Assembly: GCA_958407465.1 (NCBI GenBank)
Contig: CATYIV010000008.1
Coordinates: 1 to 64,000, forward strand
Reading direction: 5' to 3'
DNA length: 64,000 bases
Source: an uncultured Collinsella sp.
GTDB taxonomy: Bacteria > Actinomycetota > Coriobacteriia > Coriobacteriales > Coriobacteriaceae
This document shows, in pieces, positions 43,913 through 51,931 of this stretch (position 1 is its first letter; the number at the start of each line of letters is the position of its first letter). The notes under the pieces are model-generated. The model saw nothing but the letters and a program-made list of their open reading frames with translations, had not been told where the DNA came from and did not search any database. Both the position numbers and the translations under genes were made by a program.

Positions 43913-43945
43913 CGCCCCCGAGTCCCGGGAGGGGACTCGGGGGCG
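43913..43945. repeat. GC-rich 13-bp perfect dyad
   Basis: CGCCCCCGAGTCC (43913-43925) and its exact complement (43933-43945) around CGGGAGG. No T run on either side. The surrounding 43757-43975 has no gene. Confidence 0.75.
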
Positions 43946-43975
43946 TTCGGCTGGCTGCGGAAACGGCCTATCCGA

Positions 43976-44331
43976 TCAATGTGTTCGGCTGAGATCGGAA
44001 ATCAACCCCTCTCCGAAGCCCACGGCTCGCCATTCCTCGTGGGGCTCGTGCCAGGCGGTGTCATCCCTTGGGATCATGGGTTTGGTGCCAAGCGTCTTGT
44101 TCCAGAGGCGGCCATGGTGGGCGCAGCAGTAGTTCCTCACGGTGTTGAGCGCCACGAGGCAGAACTCGGCCACCTTGGCGCTGACTCCGAGCGTGCCCGC
44201 TATTATCCCACGTGCTCGAGTTTGCCGACGGGTTCTTCTCGGTCTGCCATGAGGCCGCGCGAGATCAGCAGGTCCGCCTGTTCGTCGTAGGTGAGGAATG
44301 GCTTCTCGTACTTCGTCTCGGCTCCAAGGAC
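43976..44331 (-). pseudogene. Abi (AbiD/F, Abi_2) abortive-infection gene with large internal deletion
   Basis: The first 40 codons read KYEKPFLTYDEQADLLISRG, the classical N-terminus of Abi_2 proteins, ending at TAA 44205-44203. Directly behind it in another frame is the conserved C-terminal block GVSAKVAEFCLVALNTVRNY then CCAHHGRLWN (family RN-x2-AHH-x-R-LWN). About 170 residues that should lie between are missing. A deletion plus frame change has killed the gene. Confidence 0.75.
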
Positions 44332-44334
44332 TTA

Positions 44335-44378
44335 AAAAAGACCCGCCAGTGTGCATGCTAAGCAGAGGCCAGGCGGGT
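44335..44378 (-). terminator. Leftward terminator upstream of the abi remnant
   Basis: ACCCGCC (44341-44347) with GGCGGGT (44372-44378); read leftward the stem is followed by C and T6. It would end a transcript of a leftward gene now lost. Confidence 0.6.
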
Positions 44379-44738
44379 TTACTGACAACATCTTAACGTG
44401 TCCCCTCGGCATTGGCTATTGAAATACTAGAACGCGTGCCCCAGCTTGTCCGTTAACCAATTGCTCTTGGCTCGGCGACATCAGCATGGCGCTCAAAGGC
44501 ACCTCAGATCGCTGCCAAAATGCCTATATTTCGGAAGCGCGAGGAAAAATAAGCAATCCCTGAGCACAACCCGATTTTTGTCAATAAAACCGCGGTTAGA
44601 GACTTTGCCAATCTCCCTTACGTATGGCATCTTCAGATTTTGCCGCATGCTGCCGGATACAGCCCCTCTCTAATCACCGGCCTGCGGAACGGGCGGATGG
44701 CGATTGCCTTCCATTCAATCGGTAAGTAAAATTAAGAC
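44379..44738. other. Intergenic region, nothing identified
   Basis: About 360 bp between the abi remnant and the nucleotidyltransferase. Short frames have no protein-like features, and I see no convincing promoter or dyad. Confidence 0.4.
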
Positions 44739-45038
44739 TTGATTACTCTTGTCGACATATCCGCTGCTGTTTCTCGTGCGCTGTCTCGTTACGACGTCCG
44801 CGAGGCATACCTATCTGGCTCCTTCGCCCGTGGCGAGCAAACGCCAGATAGCGATATTGATTTGCGTCTAGTCTGCGGTGAAACAATGACGTTCGGCACG
44901 CTATTCGAACTCTCCCTTGAGCTCGAAGAAGAGCTTGTGCGAGATGTTGAGATTGTCACCAACCCTCCCGAGCATATGCGTCCTGCATTCCGCAAGAGCA
45001 TTGAAAAGGATGAGGTGCGTCTCTATGAAGCGGCGTAA
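44739..45038 (+). CDS. MNT-type nucleotidyltransferase (antitoxin-like)
   Basis: 99 aa. YLSGSFARGEQTPDSDIDL is the G-S-x-A-R-G...S-D-x-D motif of minimal nucleotidyltransferases, and VEIVTNPPEHM supplies the third acidic position. Such MNT proteins are antitoxins that AMPylate a HEPN RNase toxin encoded beside them. It starts with TTG and overlaps the following HEPN stub by 14 nt, the usual order for such a pair. Confidence 0.8.
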   Translation: MITLVDISAAVSRALSRYDVREAYLSGSFARGEQTPDSDIDLRLVCGETMTFGTLFELSLELEEELVRDVEIVTNPPEHMRPAFRKSIEKDEVRLYEAA

Positions 45039-45096
45039 ATGGGATGAGGAACTCATCGAGGTCATTCTTTTTGATTGCGAAGCTCGCATATTTTGA
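45025..45096 (+). pseudogene. Truncated HEPN toxin stub
   Basis: 23 codons (MKRRKWDEELIEVILFDCEA...) overlapping the MNT gene, then TGA. The N-terminal D-x4-L-x-E-V-I-x3-C pattern fits the first helix of HEPN proteins, but the R-x4-6-H catalytic motif and some 90 residues are absent. Right at the break begins sequence resembling the surface-gene leader at about 40995, so an insertion or recombination probably removed the toxin. Confidence 0.5.
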
Positions 45097-45176
45097 TCTC
45101 GCTACACCAATAACTACTGCTGCCAGGCAATTTATTGGCGCAGTTTCCATTGGCTCTTGCGAAGGTCGGAGCGGTC

Positions 45177-45302
45177 ATGCTTGCTGCCGCGTTCCACACC
45201 AGCCGACACTACATCCTGTTTACTGCTTTGGTCTGCCTATGCGTTTTGCTGGGCGGGTGCTTTGCCGGCGCGGCCGGCCTCATCGCGCCGGCGATGGCCT
45301 GA
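45177..45302 (+). pseudogene. Signal-peptide-only copy of the surface-protein gene
   Basis: 41 codons MLAAAFHTSRHYIL...VCLCVLLGG ending in TGA. FHTSRH and CLCVLLGG match the start of the 41077 protein, and the preceding about 90 nt are also similar. The mature protein, stalk and sorting signal are missing. Confidence 0.75.
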
Positions 45303-45407
45303 CTCGCCAAAAAACCTCGATGCAATCGCGTTGCGCGTATCGGCGACGTGTCATACGTATAGAATCAAAGCATCCGCACGAAGGTTATCAATTGGATTGG
45401 ACACCAC

Positions 45408-46196
45408 ATGGAGATCCCCAGCACCCTGTGCAGTAATATCTACGACTTTGCGTTTTGCCCCGAGCCCTGTTACGACCGCCTGGTAGACCTCGCCGATCCC
45501 TAGGACTGGGATCCCAACAACCGTATCCTCAAAAACTACCTGTCGTTCTCGTTTAGCCGCGCGGTGTTTCTGACCGAGCGCGACGTAGACCAGACCGCGC
45601 CGTCCAACCTGCCGCTGGTGTTCGACGACGACCGTTGCCTGTTCAACACCGGCCTGTACACGCGCCGCTACGAGACCATCTACGGCTTGTTTGAGCCCAA
45701 TTCCAAGCCCGACGCGCGCCAGCATTGGTTTTTGAAGGGCTTCTTTAAGGAGAGCGACCCCATGCTGGTCTCGTTTGAGTACCTGCCGTGCCGCGTGCGC
45801 TTTGCCGAGGACCCCTCCGAGCTGGTCTTTGACTACCGCTTGCCGATCCGCTCCAACATCGACCACATTCTGGGCGACGAGGAAAACCTCACGCGCATCC
45901 CCGCCAGCCTGATGGGGGAGGGCAACTCGCTGCTGCTGCGCCGTGCCTTTGAGGGCGCCGTCGTCGAGGCCGCCCGTCGCGCCGCCGCCAACTACACGCT
46001 CGCCGTGCCGCAGTTCTATGGAGGCCGAATCCAGCTGCTGCTGCCGCTGTGCCTGACCGGCGACAAGCCCGAGCTGGCGCTGACCATCCAGCGCGAGGAC
46101 GGCTTCTACGCTGCGCGCACCTGTCTCACGCTCGATATGGCCTACAACAACGCACGACTCATCTGCCGCCCCGAGACCTCGTGGATCAAGCGGTAA
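45408..46196 (+). pseudogene. DUF3825-like protein interrupted by an amber codon
   Basis: ATG at 45408 opens a frame (SNIYDFAFCPEPCYDRLVDL) broken by TAG at 45501-45503, where LADP-stop-DW stands in place of an expected acidic residue, then continues open to 46196 (NNRILKNYLSFSFSRAVFL, FNTGLYTRRYETIYGLFEPN, YRLPIRSNIDHILGDEENL). Total 262 codons, the usual DUF3825 scale. One G-to-T change (GAG to TAG) would explain the break. The part after residue 53 could be translated from an internal start if one exists. Confidence 0.75.
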
Positions 46197-46334
46197 AGGC
46201 TCGTTGAGCTGCGGGTTTGCTGTTTATTTGGACTGCGCCAGAGCAGCCAAAGCCCACGAATTTAAAATCGAGGGCAAAAAGTTCTTGGTAAACCACGCGC
46301 GGCTATGATAGTATCTCTTTTGCCAAAAGGCGAC

Positions 46335-46409
46335 GGGCGATTGGCTCAGGGGTAGAGCATATCCTTCACACGGATGGGGTCACAAGTTCGAATCTTGTAT
46401 CGCCCACCA
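46335..46409 (+). tRNA. tRNA-Val (anticodon CAC)
   Basis: GGGCGAT/ATCGCCC acceptor, anticodon loop TTCACAC giving CAC, T-arm ACAAG TTCGAAT CTTGT, discriminator A, CCA encoded. A TATGAT -10 box lies upstream at about 46303. Confidence 0.95.
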
Positions 46410-46417
46410 TCAAAAGC

Positions 46418-46455
46418 AAAGGTCAGAGGTATTAAGCCTCTGACCTTTTTCTTTT
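46418..46455 (+). terminator. Terminator after tRNA-Val
   Basis: Perfect 12-bp stem AAAGGTCAGAGG/CCTCTGACCTTT with 7-nt loop, then a T-rich tract. Confidence 0.9.
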
Positions 46456-46605
46456 TGACACCAAGTGTGACACTAAAAACCGACACCATGATCGAATCCA
46501 TGTTGTCCGAGACGCCGTTGGACGGGCGCCGGGCGGCGCCGCGGAAAGTTTTCCAAAATTGTCCTTGCATCGCCGCCGGTGTTCCCGTATAGTACTTCTT
46601 CGCAC

Positions 46606-46678
46606 GGGGGCGTAGCTCAGCTGGGAGAGCGCTTGACTGGCAGTCAAGAGGTCAGGGGTTCGATCCCCCTCGTCTCCA
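46606..46678 (+). tRNA. tRNA-Ala (anticodon GGC), copy 2, no encoded CCA
   Basis: Same cloverleaf as the 11511 gene except T-loop TTCGATC. The 3' end reads A then CCC, so CCA must be added after transcription. Promoter TTGCAT (46565-46570), 17 nt, TATAGT (46588-46593). Confidence 0.95.
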
Positions 46679-46693
46679 CCCGAGCATTGAATG

Positions 46694-46722
46694 AGGCTCC
46701 AACGCTAGTTGGGGCCTTTTTT
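46694..46722 (+). terminator. Terminator after tRNA-Ala copy 2
   Basis: 10-bp stem AGGCTCCAAC/GTTGGGGCCT with one G-U pair, GCTA loop, T6. Confidence 0.88.
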
Positions 46723-46768
46723 CATATTGGCACACAAGGTCTCCTATCGACCGATATTTAAGCTATAT

Positions 46769-46804
46769 AAAAAGAAGAAGGCCAGACTTAGTGTCTGGCC
46801 TTCT
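46769..46804 (-). terminator. Terminator of the leftward CAT tRNA
   Basis: Perfect 12-bp stem (46776-46787 with 46793-46804), followed on the leftward strand by a T-rich tract. Confidence 0.85.
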
Positions 46805-46812
46805 GTAAATTC

Positions 46813-46888
46813 TGGTGGGCCCTCCGGGATTCGAACCCAGAACCCAGGGATTATGAGTCCCCTGCGCTAACCGTTGCGCCAAGAGCCC
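46813..46888 (-). tRNA. tRNA with CAT anticodon (probably Ile2, else elongator Met)
   Basis: GGGCTCT/AGGGCCC acceptor, D-stem GCGC, anticodon arm GGGGA CTCATAA TCCCT, T-arm CTGGG TTCGAAT CCCGG, CCA encoded. The GGGGACTCATAATCCC arm resembles tRNA-Ile2, whose C34 is changed to lysidine by TilS, more than elongator Met. It is not initiator Met, which lacks this anticodon stem. Confidence 0.9.
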
Positions 46889-46989
46889 TTGAAGTTAGTG
46901 GCAACGATAGTAATGGTGGCTATCCATTTGAATTAGTTTCGCACCACGATGAAAGATACTACCATGCGCGCGTTGGTCGTTCAACGCAC

Positions 46990-47026
46990 GATCTTGTCCG
47001 CCAGGAGGATCATGGTGCCGCCTTTG
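46990..47026 (-). repeat. Inverted copy of the start of the ABC-F gene
   Basis: On the leftward strand this reads AAAGGCGGCACC-ATG-ATC-CTC-CTG and on to AAGATCG, matching 47277-47313 at 35 of 37 positions, then diverges to GTGCGTTGA. The two arms enclose tRNA-Ala copy 3. Confidence 0.88.
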
Positions 47027-47140
47027 GCCCTCTTGCCTGCTTCCAGCGCCCCGGGCCGGCCGCCGGGCGCAGCCGCGGAAAGTTTTTCCAAAATTGTCCT
47101 TGCATCGCCGCCGGTGTTCCCGTATAGTACTTGTTCGCAC

Positions 47141-47213
47141 GGGGGCGTAGCTCAGCTGGGAGAGCGCTTGACTGGCAGTCAAGAGGTCAGGGGTTCGATC
47201 CCCCTCGTCTCCA
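47141..47213 (+). tRNA. tRNA-Ala (anticodon GGC), copy 3, no encoded CCA
   Basis: Identical to copy 2 over the mature tRNA, with the same TTGCAT-17-TATAGT promoter. Confidence 0.95.
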
Positions 47214-47228
47214 CCCGAGCATTGAATG

Positions 47229-47257
47229 AGGCTCCAACGCAAGTTGGGGCCTTTTTT
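47229..47257 (+). terminator. Terminator after tRNA-Ala copy 3
   Basis: 10-bp stem AGGCTCCAAC/GTTGGGGCCT, GCAA loop, T6. It stands 32 nt before the ABC-F ATG, so that gene needs read-through or a promoter within the last few bases. Confidence 0.88.
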
Positions 47258-47288
47258 CATATAGGCACACAAGGTCAAAGGCGGCACC

Positions 47289-49322
47289 ATGATCCTCCTG
47301 GTCGACAAGATCGAAAAAAGCTTCGGCGCGCGCGTCCTCTTTAGCGGCGCGTCATTCCAGATCAACCCCGGCGAGCGTTTTGCGCTCGTGGGCCCCAACG
47401 GCGCCGGCAAAACCACCATGCTCAAGATCATCATGGGCATCGACAGCCCAGACGCTGGCCAGGTCCAGTACGCCAAGGACTGCCAGGTAGGCTATCTAGA
47501 GCAGGAAACTAACCTGGAGCAAAAGGACACCACCATCCTTGCCGAGGTCATGGCCGCCGCCAAGGAAATCCGCCGCATGGGCGTGCGCGCTAACGAGCTG
47601 CAGGCCCAGATCACCGAGCTCTCCGAGCAGGGCAAAGACGTCGACGCCCTCCTCAACGAGTATGGCCAGGTTCAGGACCGCTTTGAGCATCTGGGCGGCT
47701 ACGAACTCGAGAGCAACGCCCGCAAGATCTTGTCCGGCCTGGGTTTTAAGGTCACCGACTTTGAGCACCTGTGCTCCGAGTTCTCCGGCGGCTGGCAGAT
47801 GCGCATCGCGCTGGCAAAGCTCTTCCTGCGCCACCCCGACCTGCTGCTGCTGGACGAGCCCACCAACCACCTGGACCTCGAGAGTGTCCAATGGCTGCGC
47901 GGCTTTATCGCCAACTACGATGGCGCCGTCCTCATCGTCAGCCATGACCGCGCCTTCATGGACGCCTGCGTCGACCACGTGGCCGCCCTCGAGAACCGCC
48001 GCGTGACCACCTACACCGGCAACTACAGCAGCTACCTTAAGCAGCGCGAGGACAACCTGGAGCAGATGCGCGCCAAGCGCGCTGCCCAGGAGCGCGACAT
48101 CGCCCACATGCAGGTCTTCGTCGACAAGTTTCGCTACAAGCCCACCAAGGCAGCCCAGGCGCAGGAGCGCATCCGCAAGATCGAGCAGATTAAAAAGGAG
48201 CTCGTCATCCTGCCCGAGGGCCACAAGCACATCGACTTTAAGTTCCCCGATCCGCCACGCTCCGGCGACATGGTCGTGGGCCTAGAGGGCGTCTCCAAGT
48301 CCTACGGCGATAAGCACATCTACAGCGACATCGACCTTAAGCTCTACCGCGGTGAGCACGTGGCACTCGTCGGCCCCAACGGCGCTGGCAAGTCCACCCT
48401 CATGAAGATCCTCGCCGGTCTGGAGCCGCCCACCACCGGCACCCGCGACCTGGGAACCAACGTCGGCGTCGCCTACTATGCCCAGCATGCGCTCGAGGGC
48501 ATGACCGAGTCCAACACCGTCCTGCAAGAGATCGACACCGTCACGCCCAAGTGGACCGTGCCGCAGCAGCGCAGCCTGCTGGGCGCCTTCCTGTTTAGCG
48601 ACAACGATGCAATCGAAAAACAGGTCCGCGTCCTCTCCGGTGGCGAAAAGGCGCGTCTGGCCCTGGCAAAGATGCTCGTGGCCCCCGAGGCGCTCCTGTG
48701 CCTGGACGAGCCCACCAACCACCTGGACATCGACTCGGTGGACATGCTCGAGAATGCCCTGCAAAACTTCCCCGGTACCATCGTGCTGATCAGCCACGAC
48801 GAGCACCTGGTACGCGCCGTTGCCAACCGCGTGATCGACATACGCGATGGCAAGGTCACGGTCTACGACGGCGACTACGACTACTACCTCTACAAGCGCG
48901 AGGATCTCGCAGCCCGCGCCGCCGCCGAGGCCGCAGGGGAGAGCGCGCCTGCCGCGGCCAAGTCCACCAAAGCCAGCGCCGCCCAGGCCGACACCCCCGC
49001 CGCGGCGCCTAAACCTGCCGAGGGCAAAAAGACCAAGGAGCAAAAGCGCGCCGAGGCCCAGGCCCGCGCTGCGCTCAACAAAAAGCTCAAGGGCGTGCGC
49101 AACCAGCTTAAGAAGATCGAGGCGGAGCTCGACAAAAAGCGCGCCCGCTATGACGAGCTTATGGAATTGATGGCAAGTGAAGAGCTTTATGCCGATCAGG
49201 ATAAGTTCAACGCCGCGCTGGGGGAATATAACGGCCTTAAGCAAGAGCTGCCCAAGCTCGAGGACGAATGGCTCGAGCTTTCCACACAGATTGAAGAGGA
49301 GACCGCGCGTGAACTCTCGTAA
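47289..49322 (+). CDS. ABC-F family ATPase (ribosome-associated type)
   Basis: 677 aa with two ABC cassettes and no membrane domain. Walker [13 protein letters not shown] and [12 protein letters not shown], signatures SGGWQMR and LSGGEKAR, and both [30 protein letters not shown] blocks are present. The inter-domain linker (about residues 240-310) is rich in charged helix, and the C-terminus has an Ala/Pro/Lys spacer and a coiled coil ([18 protein letters not shown]), as in Uup and YdiF. Members act at the ribosomal E site. Antibiotic protection is possible but not indicated. It overlaps the next gene by 14 nt. Confidence 0.92.
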   Translation: MILLVDKIEKSFGARVLFSGASFQINPGERFALVGPNGAGKTTMLKIIMGIDSPDAGQVQYAKDCQVGYLEQETNLEQKDTTILAEVMAAAKEIRRMGVRANELQAQITELSEQGKDVDALLNEYGQVQDRFEHLGGYELESNARKILSGLGFKVTDFEHLCSEFSGGWQMRIALAKLFLRHPDLLLLDEPTNHLDLESVQWLRGFIANYDGAVLIVSHDRAFMDACVDHVAALENRRVTTYTGNYSSYLKQREDNLEQMRAKRAAQERDIAHMQVFVDKFRYKPTKAAQAQERIRKIEQIKKELVILPEGHKHIDFKFPDPPRSGDMVVGLEGVSKSYGDKHIYSDIDLKLYRGEHVALVGPNGAGKSTLMKILAGLEPPTTGTRDLGTNVGVAYYAQHALEGMTESNTVLQEIDTVTPKWTVPQQRSLLGAFLFSDNDAIEKQVRVLSGGEKARLALAKMLVAPEALLCLDEPTNHLDIDSVDMLENALQNFPGTIVLISHDEHLVRAVANRVIDIRDGKVTVYDGDYDYYLYKREDLAARAAAEAAGESAPAAAKSTKASAAQADTPAAAPKPAEGKKTKEQKRAEAQARAALNKKLKGVRNQLKKIEAELDKKRARYDELMELMASEELYADQDKFNAALGEYNGLKQELPKLEDEWLELSTQIEEETARELS

Positions 49323-49605
49323 GGCCGCTGCCGTGGCGATGAGCATCATCGCCATTGCGTGCCGCATCTGCGGCATCTTTATGAGCGCGATGACCGTGCT
49401 GTTGTGCTTTAGCGGCCTGACCGCCAAGCTGCAGATCGTCGGCTTTGTCGTTGAGCTTTCGCGCGCGCTGCCGAGTGCCATCGCCGGCTACGGCGTCATC
49501 ACCTCGCCCTTTGGCGGCGTGTTCCGCTTAGATTACGCCATCGTGGCCGTCATCCTGTTTGTGGTCGACCACCTGCTCACGCGCGCATCGCGCCGCGTCC
49601 GCTAG
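49309..49605 (+). CDS. Small membrane protein of unknown function
   Basis: 98 aa. GTG at 49309 follows GAAGAGGAGA and lies inside the end of the ABC-F gene. Two to three hydrophobic segments ([36 protein letters not shown]) and a basic end (RASRRVR). No family recognised. Tight coupling to both neighbours suggests co-expression with the ABC-F and the protease. Confidence 0.7.
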   Translation: MNSRKAAAVAMSIIAIACRICGIFMSAMTVLLCFSGLTAKLQIVGFVVELSRALPSAIAGYGVITSPFGGVFRLDYAIVAVILFVVDHLLTRASRRVR

Positions 49606-49613
49606 GAGGTGCT

Positions 49614-50297
49614 ATGTCCAGCAGCTACCTCATGAATCTGCTTGCCAGCGCCGTCGCTGTCATCGTTGGCATCGTGATCCACGAAAGCGCGCACGCCGCC
49701 GCGGCCTGGGCGCTCGGCGACAAGACGGCACGCTCCCGTGGCCGCGTCTCGCTCAACCCGCTCAACCACATCGACCCGTTTGGCACCGTCCTCCTGCCGC
49801 TGCTTATGCTCGCGGCCGGCGGCCCGGTATTTGCCTTCGCCAAGCCCGTGCCCGTCTATCTCAACAACCTCAAGCACCCCAAGCGCGACGAGGTCCTGGT
49901 GAGCGCGGCAGGCCCCGCATCGAATATCGCACTCGCGTGCCTGGCCGCAGCCCTCATGCACCTGGTCTATGGCAACCTCTACGCCAGCATGTCTTTTGGC
50001 GTGGCGTCGCAAATCATGAACTTCGGCGCTGCCTTTATCGTGGTTAACCTGTCGCTCGCGTTTTTTAACCTCATTCCGATTCCGCCGCTTGACGGCTCGT
50101 CTATCATCGTGCCGTTCCTCAAAGGTAAAGCGCTCACCAACTACTACCACCTGCAGCAATACGCCATGCCCATACTCATCATCGTGCTGTATCTGCTGCC
50201 CATGTGGACCGGTATCGATGTGATCGGCCGCTATTTCGACGTTACCGTGTATCCGCTGGCTGAGTGGCTGCTCAACTTCGCAATCGCCGGCATCTAA
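49614..50297 (+). CDS. Site-2-protease-like M50 metalloprotease
   Basis: 227 aa. HESAH (zinc ligands and catalytic Glu) in the first membrane helix, SAAGPASNIALA in the middle and FNLIPIPPLDGS carrying the third ligand Asp are the M50B signature. Several membrane helices and no PDZ domain, as in the short rhomboid-like S2P class (YwhC/FpaP-like). It often stands upstream of scpA in Actinobacteria and Firmicutes, as here. Confidence 0.9.
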   Translation: MSSSYLMNLLASAVAVIVGIVIHESAHAAAAWALGDKTARSRGRVSLNPLNHIDPFGTVLLPLLMLAAGGPVFAFAKPVPVYLNNLKHPKRDEVLVSAAGPASNIALACLAAALMHLVYGNLYASMSFGVASQIMNFGAAFIVVNLSLAFFNLIPIPPLDGSSIIVPFLKGKALTNYYHLQQYAMPILIIVLYLLPMWTGIDVIGRYFDVTVYPLAEWLLNFAIAGI

Positions 50298-50381
50298 GGT
50301 AAACTTACAGGTCGACCGCGCAAAACGGTCGCAACATGCACCCAAACCGCGCCGCGAAGGCGCCGTCAAAGGAGGTCGAAG

Positions 50382-51191
50382 ATGTCGTATCGCGTGTCGA
50401 CGCAGGTCTACAGCGGACCGTTCGACCTGCTGCTGCAGCTGGTAACCCGTCAAAAAGTAGATATCGGCGCCATCTCCATTAGCGAGGTGGCCGAGCAATA
50501 CCTGGCCGAAGCCGAGCGCATCGAGGCGCTGGACCTGGATGTGGCAAGCGACTTTTTGCTGGTCGCGGCTACGCTTTTGGACATCAAGGCCGCCTCGCTG
50601 GTGCCTCAGGAGGCCCCGCGCAAAGCCGATGATGATGACGAGCTCGACGATGACCTCGAGGAACTCAGCGCGCTCGACGGCGATGCCCTGCGCGAGGTCC
50701 TGATCCAGCGCCTGATCGCCTACAAGCAGTTTAAGAGCGCGGCGGCAGCCCTTGGCGCGCGCATGCAGGCCGAGAGCCGCATGCATCCGCGTGTGGCCGG
50801 CCCCGACCCGGAGTTTTTGGGCCTCATGCCCGACTACCTGGCCGGCATCACCCTGCGCGGCCTGGCCGTCATCTGTGCCGACCTGGACGGCAAGCGCCAG
50901 ACCTTCCTGTTGGAGGCCGAGCACGTGGCACCGCATCGCGTGCCGCTCGACCTGACGGTGGCCTCGGTCGACCGCTTTACCACGGCGCACCAAACCTGCA
51001 CCTTCCGCGAGCTGTTGGACGGCGACGCCACCACCGAGCAGCTCGTCGTCACTTTCCTGGCCATGCTGGAGCTCACCAAGCGTGGCTCGCTCACCCTGAG
51101 CCAGGACGAAATCTTTGGAACCATCCGCATCAACCGCGTCGAGGGCGCCGAGGCCTACGTACCCGGCGAGGGCCCCGAGCTCACCGAATAG
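50382..51191 (+). CDS. scpA: Segregation and condensation protein A
   Basis: 269 aa kleisin linking Smc and ScpB in the chromosome condensin. The N-terminal YSGPFDLLLQLVTRQKVDI and ISEVAEQYL motif is the Smc-neck-binding part, and VASDFLLVAATLLDIKAASL is conserved. An acidic linker (DDDDELDDDLEEL) leads to the C-terminal winged helix. Ribosome site AAAGGAGGTC. Confidence 0.95.
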   Translation: MSYRVSTQVYSGPFDLLLQLVTRQKVDIGAISISEVAEQYLAEAERIEALDLDVASDFLLVAATLLDIKAASLVPQEAPRKADDDDELDDDLEELSALDGDALREVLIQRLIAYKQFKSAAAALGARMQAESRMHPRVAGPDPEFLGLMPDYLAGITLRGLAVICADLDGKRQTFLLEAEHVAPHRVPLDLTVASVDRFTTAHQTCTFRELLDGDATTEQLVVTFLAMLELTKRGSLTLSQDEIFGTIRINRVEGAEAYVPGEGPELTE

Positions 51192-51202
51192 GAGCGGCAA
51201 CC

Positions 51203-51931
51203 ATGTCAACCCTTTCCCCGCTGGAGACAAATAGCCTCAAAGGCGCCTTGGAGGCGCTCCTGCTGGTGTCGAGCGATCCGGTGAGCGCGCCCGCGCTGGC
51301 TGGTGCGCTGGATATCGCCCCCGGCGAATGCGCATCGCTGCTCGCCGAGCTCAAAGTTGAGTACGAGGAGGCCAACCGCGGCTTTCAGCTGCGCGAGGTC
51401 GCCGGCGGCTGGCGCCTGTTTACGCATCCCGCATATCACGACGTGGTCGAGGCCTATGTGTTGAGCTGGGACACGCAAAAACTGTCGCAGGCGGCACTCG
51501 AGACCCTGGCCGTGATCGCCTATCACCAGCCCGTGACGCGCGAGGTGGTCAAGGGCATCCGCGGCGTCAACTCCGACGGTGTCATTGCGTCGCTCGTTGA
51601 CAAGGGCCTGGTGCGCGAGCTCGGGCGCGACCCCCAGCGCGGTCAGGCCATCATTTACGGCACGACCAACGCCTTTTTGGAGAAGTTCGGTCTGCGCTCC
51701 ACCCGCGACCTGCCCGATCTGGAGCAGTTTGCCCCCGACGAGCAGTCACGTCAATTTATCCGCGAGCGCCTGAGCGGCCGCAGCATTCAGTCCACGCTCG
51801 AGGAGCAGGCTGAGGATCTGGACGAAGAACGTGAGCTGCTCGATACCGATATTGATGATGTCGAGGCAGTCGGCGGCGAGGAAACGCTGTCCACCGACGA
51901 CACTGCGGAGGATACGCATGACGAAGACTAA
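51203..51931 (+). CDS. scpB: Segregation and condensation protein B
   Basis: 242 aa. Two winged-helix domains (LKGALEALLLVSSDPVSAP; LETLAVIAYHQPVTREVVKG with RGVNSDGVI) and an acidic C-terminal tail. Dimer that bridges the ScpA linker. It lies 11 nt after scpA and overlaps the next gene by 14 nt. Confidence 0.95.
   Translation: MSTLSPLETNSLKGALEALLLVSSDPVSAPALAGALDIAPGECASLLAELKVEYEEANRGFQLREVAGGWRLFTHPAYHDVVEAYVLSWDTQKLSQAALETLAVIAYHQPVTREVVKGIRGVNSDGVIASLVDKGLVRELGRDPQRGQAIIYGTTNAFLEKFGLRSTRDLPDLEQFAPDEQSRQFIRERLSGRSIQSTLEEQAEDLDEERELLDTDIDDVEAVGGEETLSTDDTAEDTHDED

Larger units (their letters stand above)
46538..46741 (+). repeat. Direct repeat carrying tRNA-Ala, copy A
   Basis: About 204 nt, from GCCGCGGAAAG through promoter, tRNA and terminator to CACACAAGGTC, nearly identical to 47072-47276. 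The few differences include one extra T in a T run and single changes in the spacer and terminator loop. Confidence 0.92.
47072..47276 (+). repeat. Direct repeat carrying tRNA-Ala, copy B
   Basis: Partner of 46538-46741. It ends 12 nt before the ABC-F start codon, so the tRNA terminator lies directly upstream of that gene. Confidence 0.92.

Noticed and set aside
31746..46300. Integrase, transposase or insertion sequence ends for the accessory island
   Set aside because: No recombinase gene, terminal inverted repeat pair or target-site duplication could be recognised; the repeats near the tRNAs are a local duplication.
47289..49322. ABC-F gene as an antibiotic resistance determinant
   Set aside because: Both cassettes and the C-terminal coiled coil fit housekeeping Uup/YdiF-like ABC-F proteins; nothing in sequence or context points to target protection.
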